Origin: JADHMP01 sp964617385
GTDB lineage: Bacteria > Bacteroidota > Bacteroidia > Flavobacteriales > Flavobacteriaceae
DNA length: 10,070 bases
Assembly: GCA_964617385.1 (NCBI GenBank)
Contig: CAZTYX010000059.1
Span: 1 to 10,070, forward strand
Reading direction: 5' to 3'
Below, in pieces: positions 5,811-10,070 of this stretch. Position 1 is the stretch's first letter. The number at the start of each line of letters is the position of its first letter. The notes under the pieces were generated by a model. That model had not been told where the DNA came from. It saw only the letters and a program-made list of their open reading frames with translations, and ran no database searches. The position numbers and the translations under genes were made by a program.

Positions 5811-7197
5811 AGCCTAAAAGGGATAAAAATTCGTGTTTAGATTGTTGTTCGTTATGGATTTTGATTTGTAAACTGTTGTCTTGATCACGCTGAATCAAAA
5901 GGTGTTTGGGTTGGGGGATCAAGCAGTGTTGCAAGCCGCCATAGCCCCCAATATTGTCTTGATAGGCACCCGTATGAAAAAACCCAATATATAAAGGTTT
6001 TTTAGGGTCATACACAGGCAAATAAATGGCGTTTACATGCTGTTCGCTATTGTAATAATCATCACTATCACAGGTGAGTCCGCCTAATAAAACCCGTTCA
6101 TAGGCATCTTTCCAACGGTTAATGGACAGCATCACAAATCGCTTATTAATGGCCCAAGAATCAGGCAAGGTGGTGATAAAAGAAGAGTTAATCATGTTCC
6201 ATTTTTCACGGTCGTTTTGCTTCTTTTGATACAATACTTCATAAATCATACCCCCACTTTCGCCCACTGTAAAACTGCCAAATTCTGTAAAAATATGGGG
6301 GGTGTCCACTCCAGCTTCCTGACACATCAGTTGAATTTGATGGATAATTTCTTCTATAATATAAGCATAATCAAATTCAAAATTCAGCGCATTTTTAATT
6401 GGAAAACCCCCACCAATGTTAAGACTGTCTAGACTAGGGCAAATCTTTTTAAGCTTCACATAAATTTTTAAACACTTCAGCAATTCGTTCCAATAGTAGG
6501 CGTTGTCCTTAATTCCCGTATTGATAAAAAAGTGCAGCATTTTAAGTTCCACTTGGGGGTTGTTTTTGATTTGTCTTTGATAAAAAGGGATGATGTTTTT
6601 ATAGCCAATGCCCAAACGCGATGTATAAAATTCAAATTTAGGTTCTTCTTCTGAGGCAATACGAATTCCAATTTTAAAAGACGACTTAATTTTTTGGGTT
6701 AACAAGGGCAATTCTTCATAATTATCCAAAATGGGAATGCAATGTTCTTGCCCACTGTCAATCAAACGGGCAATATTGTCAATATATTGCTCTCGTTTAA
6801 ATCCATTGCAGAGGATATATGTTTGAGGACTAATATCCCCAGAGGCAATCAGCGACTCAACAATATTGATGTCAATGGCAGAGGAGGTTTCTATGTGAAT
6901 ATTATTCTTAAGGGCCTCTTGCATCACGTGTTTAAAATGAGCACTTTTGGTACAATAGCAATAATGATAATTGCCTTGATAGTTTGCTTTTTTCATGGCG
7001 TCAACAAACCACTTTTTGGCTTTTTGAATGTTGCTAGAAATTTTAGGCAAATAAGTAAACTTAAGTGGCGTGCCATGCGTTTTCACCAAGCCCATCAAAT
7101 CAAGTTCATGAAATTGTAAGTCTTCATTGTTGAGGCTAAATTCTTCTTGGGGAAAATCGAATGTTTGTTCTATAAAGTCGATATATCGCGTATTCAT
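5803..7197 (-). CDS. speA: Arginine decarboxylase, PLP-dependent alanine-racemase fold
   Basis: The enzyme converts arginine to agmatine and CO2, the first step to putrescine. The 464 residues show a TIM-barrel plus beta-domain decarboxylase: YCTKS with PLP-binding K84, SRLGIG (193-198), LHFF with H223 stacking on the cofactor, NIGGGFP (260-266) for the phosphate, TEFGS with E305, and LTCDSDD (374-380), whose Cys376-Asp377 pair completes the dimeric active site, followed by GAYQ (410-413). It is about 200 residues shorter than the E. coli biosynthetic SpeA (658), so it belongs to a compact group lacking the extra domains. The operon partner speB makes the arginine substrate much more likely than diaminopimelate or ornithine. 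The ATG at 7197 has no Shine-Dalgarno. It is the first gene of the operon, and an unusually hairpin-rich spacer lies upstream. Confidence 0.88.
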   Translation of the reverse strand: MNTRYIDFIEQTFDFPQEEFSLNNEDLQFHELDLMGLVKTHGTPLKFTYLPKISSNIQKAKKWFVDAMKKANYQGNYHYCYCTKSAHFKHVMQEALKNNIHIETSSAIDINIVESLIASGDISPQTYILCNGFKREQYIDNIARLIDSGQEHCIPILDNYEELPLLTQKIKSSFKIGIRIASEEEPKFEFYTSRLGIGYKNIIPFYQRQIKNNPQVELKMLHFFINTGIKDNAYYWNELLKCLKIYVKLKKICPSLDSLNIGGGFPIKNALNFEFDYAYIIEEIIHQIQLMCQEAGVDTPHIFTEFGSFTVGESGGMIYEVLYQKKQNDREKWNMINSSFITTLPDSWAINKRFVMLSINRWKDAYERVLLGGLTCDSDDYYNSEQHVNAIYLPVYDPKKPLYIGFFHTGAYQDNIGGYGGLQHCLIPQPKHLLIQRDQDNSLQIKIHNEQQSKHEFLSLLGYE

Positions 7198-7570
7198 AAT
7201 GTCTAAAAATTGTGGATTTAAATAAGTGCGTATTTAAAAAAACAAGCACAACTCAGGTGTCGAGAGGAAAGAAATACCTAAACTCGAATGGGCAAACTAA
7301 ACCCACAAATCTCTAGAATGGAAGTGCGTAAAAACACAACGCACATAAGCGATGAAAGCAAAGCATATCGCACCTGCCCCCAGGAGGAAGCACTAAAACG
7401 AAACCGTTTGGTGGTTCGTTTTCTGATATGTAAAACACGGTTCATGTTTTTCAAAAAGTGCGCTAAATTACACTTTTTCAACGAACGAAATTAAAAAAAA
7501 TCTTTTTTGTGAAAATTACTTAACGAAGAAAACGCTTACTTTGGACAAAAGTCAATTAAAAACAGCCGAT
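7198..7570. other. Hairpin-rich intergenic region, candidate structured RNA or speA leader
   Basis: No convincing protein gene lies in this 373-bp spacer between divergent genes. Between 7260 and 7478 it packs consecutive inverted repeats: TCGAG/CTCGA (7260-7264, 7283-7287), TGGG/CCCA (7289-7292, 7302-7305), GTGCGT/ACGCAC (7324-7329, 7339-7344), GCGAT/ATCGC (7349-7353, 7367-7371), CCTG-CCCC-CAGG (7373-7384), AAAACGAAACC/GGT-GG-TTCGTTTT (7395-7422) and AAAAAGTG/CACTTTTT (7453-7460, 7471-7478). The last could terminate a plus-strand RNA. On the minus strand a run of seven Ts (7242-7236) ends the structured part, 39 bases before speA. A TTACTTTG at 7536-7543 may be the -7 box of the downstream lipoprotein gene. 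I do not recognise tmRNA, RNase P or SRP RNA. The strand is undecided. Confidence 0.45.
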
Positions 7571-8398
7571 ATGATCAAAAAAAGCCTGTTGCTTCTTTGT
7601 GTAATTTTTCTAAGTTGTCAGCCAGAACCCCCCAAAAAATGGGTAGCCATTGGCGATTCCATCACCTATTTAAACGACCACAAAGACGAAACAGGCCACC
7701 GTGTGACCAAAGGCTATCTCACGGCAGTAACCGAAAAATTACCAAACCTACAGGTGCTCAATAAAGGCTATAATGGTTGGACAGTCATTCGAATAGCTGA
7801 AAATCTCGAGAAAATAGAAATCCCCACGGCAGATTATTATTCCATTTTTTTAGGCACTAACGATTGGTGGAGAGGCAACCCCTTGGGCACTTTAGATGAT
7901 TATAAAAACAACACCGGCACTACCACAGTCTTGGGGGCCTACCGAATCATTGTTGATCATTTAAAAGCCCTAAACCCAAATGCTCCCATTGTTTTGATTA
8001 CGCCCATGCAACGGGTCGATTTTGTTTACATCAACAATCCAAACAACAATGCTTTGGGTTCCTACGGCCCAAAAAATGACCAATATTTAGAGGCTTTTGC
8101 CGAAGCTTTCCAAACCATTGGGAAAACGGAGGGTTTTTCTACAGTAGATCTTTATCACCATCCTCAATTACAACACCCCCAACTGATCCATTACAAACGC
8201 CTCAAAAATCCTGAAACCGGCGAATATCAAAATGTTCCTTATCCCGATTTCATTGGTCTTCCATTCCATCCCGATTCCGATGAGTATCCTTACCCTCCCG
8301 AGGCCATTGGAATGACCTATGATGGCCTCCATCCTTCAGACCAAGGTAATTTGGTTATTGCCAACGCTCTGGTGGCTGTTTTTGAAGCGCTAAAATAG
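7571..8398 (+). CDS. SGNH/GDSL-hydrolase lipoprotein
   Basis: I choose the ATG at 7571 over the upstream TTG at 7541. It gives 275 residues beginning with a lipoprotein signal peptide (MIKKSLLLLCVIFLSC), with the acylated Cys at residue 16. The mature protein is an SGNH hydrolase: GDSIT with nucleophile S30, block II glycine in NKGYNG (64-69), GTND with N97, and YDGLHPSDQG, where D251 and H254 complete the triad. Such enzymes are esterases or deacetylases acting on lipids or acylated glycans in the periplasm or on the outer membrane. A long insert between blocks III and V (about 150-245, rich in Pro, Tyr and Asn) probably shapes substrate choice. The neighbours do not point to a specific substrate. 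It ends at a hairpin with a T-run. Confidence 0.88.
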   Translation: MIKKSLLLLCVIFLSCQPEPPKKWVAIGDSITYLNDHKDETGHRVTKGYLTAVTEKLPNLQVLNKGYNGWTVIRIAENLEKIEIPTADYYSIFLGTNDWWRGNPLGTLDDYKNNTGTTTVLGAYRIIVDHLKALNPNAPIVLITPMQRVDFVYINNPNNNALGSYGPKNDQYLEAFAEAFQTIGKTEGFSTVDLYHHPQLQHPQLIHYKRLKNPETGEYQNVPYPDFIGLPFHPDSDEYPYPPEAIGMTYDGLHPSDQGNLVIANALVAVFEALK

Positions 8399-8419
8399 CA
8401 GTTTTATTTAGCCTTTTTT
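8389..8419 (+). terminator. Terminator of the SGNH-hydrolase gene
   Basis: GCTAAA (8389-8394) pairs with TTTAGC (8407-8412), and six Ts follow at 8414-8419. The stem begins in the last codons of the gene. With only six pairs it is a modest terminator. Confidence 0.5.
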
Positions 8420-8442
8420 ATAACATATATTTGGTAGATTAC

Positions 8443-8528
8443 TTTATTTAAAATTAATCTAAATAAACTTGCCAGATAATTTTCAGACACTTACATTTGC
8501 TTTCTAATTTATAATTAGTCTAAATAAA
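8443..8528 (+). promoter_or_regulatory. Promoter of the TonB receptor with two repressor boxes
   Basis: TTG at 8469-8471, a 20-base spacer and TACATTTG at 8492-8499 form a near-perfect Bacteroidota promoter. Two copies of ATTARTCTAAATAAA bracket it, at 8453-8467 and 8514-8528. The first is part of a larger palindrome, TTTATTTA (8443-8450) / TAAATAAA (8460-8467); the second overlaps CTAAT/ATTAG (8504-8508, 8514-8518) and covers the probable start site up to the ATG. This layout suggests repression, and since the target is an iron-type receptor, by a Fur- or DtxR-like metal regulator. Confidence 0.65.
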
Positions 8529-10070
8529 TGAAAAAAAGAGTATTTGTTTTGCTTTTATGGGCATGGATCGGTAAGGGCCAAGAAGTGCCCGTCAAGGTAG
8601 CTCTTGACACCGTACAGCAGTTGTATGAGGTTATACTTCAAGCCAATACCATTTTAGGAAATAAATATGTTGCACAACACCGAACGGGTGCGGCCTATTT
8701 TTTATCCACCCAGGAGCTTGAAAAGTTTAATCCAACAGACATTAACCGAGCCCTCCAAAGTGTGCCTGGGGTAACCTTTTATGAAGAAGATGGCTTTGGC
8801 TTGCGGCCCAACATTTCATTACGAGGCACCTCTCCTCAGCGCAGTTCCAAAATCACTTTGATGGAAGATGGCGTGCTCATTGCTCCAGCCCCCTACAGTG
8901 CCCCCGCGGCGTATTATTTTCCTTCCATTGGCCGTATGCAAGCGGTCGAAATTTTAAAAGGCAGCAGTCAAGTGCAATATGGCCCATTTACCACTGGGGG
9001 GGCCATCAATATGCTGTCTACCAACATTCCCGATAGCCTCGCCTTACGTTTACGTTCACAATTTGGTAGTTTTACATCTGCTCAACTCTATAGTTCCATA
9101 GGGCAATCGAAGGGTCGGGTGGGTTATCTCATAGAATATCAAGAGAGTCAATCAAGGGGCTTTAAACAACTAAGAAAAAATCAAAATACGGGTTTTGTAA
9201 TCCATAACCTTTTGGGGAAGGTAAGATTTAGATCTGCTGAAAAGGCACGAATTCATCAACACATTGAATTTAAATATCATTTCTATGATGAAACCTCAAG
9301 GGAAACCTATTTGGGCCTTACCAAAGAAGATTTTAAAACCGCTCCATTTTTACGCTATGCAGCCTCCCAAAAAGATGAGATGAATGCCAATCAAACGCAA
9401 TTGATGTTCACCCATGTAGTCGATTTTTCACCTCGATTAAAGGTGATTACGAATGGGTATCAAAACCGTTTTTCACGCAATTGGTATAAATTGGATGATG
9501 TGGTTTATGGCAGCGATAAAAAAGGGATAGCCACTGTATTGTCAACCCCCGATCGATTTCCCCAACACATGCAGCTTCTAAAAGGAACTCGAAACAGTGA
9601 GGCAAATGCATTATTAGTAAAAGCCAACAACAGAGCATATACAGCACGTGGTGTTCAAACCAAAATAGACTATCATTGGTATGATAGCAAAGGGGCTTTT
9701 CACGATCTAGAAGTGGGCGCTCGTATACATTATGATGATGAAGATCGTTTTCAATGGGAGGACGGTTATAGCATCAAAAATGGCGAAATGGCTCTAACCG
9801 CCTTTGGGCCAAAAGGCGCGCAAGGCAACCGCATTTCAAGTGCGAATGCTCAAGCCCTCTATGCATTATATAAATACAAGTGGAACCACCTCACCCTCAC
9901 ACCCGGCATACGCTATGAACGTATGATTTTGGCTCGTAAAGAGTATGGAAAAGAAGACCCCGAACGTATGGGGTTAGCCCTAAAAATGAGAGAAAACAGT
10001 GTAAAAGAAGTCATTCCTGGGGTAGGATTTAATTATTCTTTTTCAAATCAATGGGCCCTTTTTGGAGGGC
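8528..10070 (+). CDS. TonB-dependent outer-membrane receptor, FecA-like (partial, 3' end missing)
   Basis: The frame is open from the ATG at 8528 to the window edge (514 codons, no stop), so the C-terminal barrel strands lie outside. A signal peptide (1-18, MKKRVFVLLLWAWIG) precedes a TonB-box-like stretch near LYEVILQAN (32-40). The plug domain follows at about 53-166, with INRALQSVPGV (72-82), LRPNISLRG (92-100), KITLMEDGV (108-116) and QYGPFTTGGAINML (150-163). The rest is beta-barrel sequence rich in aromatic residues. These plug motifs match the FecA/ferric-citrate type of receptor rather than SusC, and no CarboxypepD-like N-terminal domain is present. It imports a chelated metal, probably an Fe(III) siderophore or citrate complex, across the outer membrane using TonB energy. 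Its promoter carries paired metal-regulator-like boxes. The exact ligand is unknown. Confidence 0.9.
   Translation, partial: MKKRVFVLLLWAWIGKGQEVPVKVALDTVQQLYEVILQANTILGNKYVAQHRTGAAYFLSTQELEKFNPTDINRALQSVPGVTFYEEDGFGLRPNISLRGTSPQRSSKITLMEDGVLIAPAPYSAPAAYYFPSIGRMQAVEILKGSSQVQYGPFTTGGAINMLSTNIPDSLALRLRSQFGSFTSAQLYSSIGQSKGRVGYLIEYQESQSRGFKQLRKNQNTGFVIHNLLGKVRFRSAEKARIHQHIEFKYHFYDETSRETYLGLTKEDFKTAPFLRYAASQKDEMNANQTQLMFTHVVDFSPRLKVITNGYQNRFSRNWYKLDDVVYGSDKKGIATVLSTPDRFPQHMQLLKGTRNSEANALLVKANNRAYTARGVQTKIDYHWYDSKGAFHDLEVGARIHYDDEDRFQWEDGYSIKNGEMALTAFGPKGAQGNRISSANAQALYALYKYKWNHLTLTPGIRYERMILARKEYGKEDPERMGLALKMRENSVKEVIPGVGFNYSFSNQWALFGG

Noticed and set aside
6742..7119. 125-codon plus-strand frame
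   Set aside because: It is antisense to speA and shows no family features.
7260..7400. SRP RNA or RNase P RNA (GAGGAAAG and GGAGGAAGCA look suggestive)
   Set aside because: The surrounding conserved bases (GTCCGGGC and ACAGAA for RNase P; the GGTCC-GGAA-GGAAGCAGC core for SRP) are absent.
7278..7494. Two overlapping small reading frames (67-68 codons) on opposite strands
   Set aside because: They have no recognisable domain, cover the hairpin array, and their predicted proteins look like translated structured RNA; neither has a plausible promoter or ribosome-binding sequence.
9447..9647. 66-codon minus-strand frame
   Set aside because: It lies antisense within the long plus-strand TonB-receptor gene, which has clear family motifs throughout.

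Overview
The window looks like chromosome of a Flavobacteriaceae-type member of the Bacteroidota. The supporting signs are promoters of the TAnnTTTG (-7) / TTG (-33) type, almost no Shine-Dalgarno sequences, a lipoprotein with a short LSC lipobox, a FecA-like TonB-dependent receptor typical of the group, and a compact arginine decarboxylase / agmatinase / deoxyhypusine-synthase-like operon. No genus can be named from the sequence alone.

Left part (1-3757, AT-rich, accessory in character). A small DoxX-like membrane protein (minus) and an HxlR-family repressor (plus) diverge from a 132-bp spacer that carries a palindromic GGTTACA/TGTAACC operator and extra half-sites. The pair lies between two copies of a ~55-66 bp direct repeat (1-66 and 951-1017). 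Next comes a minus-strand group: an AraC-family regulator with its own terminator-like structure, then a degenerate SDR-like protein and a canonical NADP(H)-type SDR 30 bp apart. This part reads as stress- or metabolite-responsive regulators with their target genes.

Middle (3758-3911). A tRNA-Asn(GUU) gene on the minus strand has a clean Bacteroidota promoter and a strong hairpin terminator. Base composition changes visibly at this tRNA: genes on its 3' side are AT-richer than those on its 5' side, so this side may be an integrated or fast-turnover region. No integrase or att duplication is visible in the window.

Right part (3967-10070, core-like). A tightly packed minus-strand polyamine operon runs speA (arginine to agmatine), speB (agmatine to putrescine), then a deoxyhypusine-synthase-family protein (probably homospermidine or a related aminobutyl transfer). 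SpeA and speB overlap by 8 bp, and speB and the third gene are 2 nt apart. Upstream of speA is a 373-bp spacer full of hairpins that no protein gene explains; it is either a leader for the operon or a separate small RNA. On the plus strand follow an SGNH-hydrolase lipoprotein and a FecA-like TonB-dependent outer-membrane receptor that runs off the right edge. The receptor promoter is bracketed by two near-identical TTARTCTAAATAAA boxes, as expected for iron (Fur/DtxR-like) repression.

No CRISPR array, transposase, phage gene or defence system was found. The most open questions are the structured spacer upstream of speA, the catalytically altered SDR-like and DHS-like proteins, and the direct repeats around the DoxX/HxlR pair.
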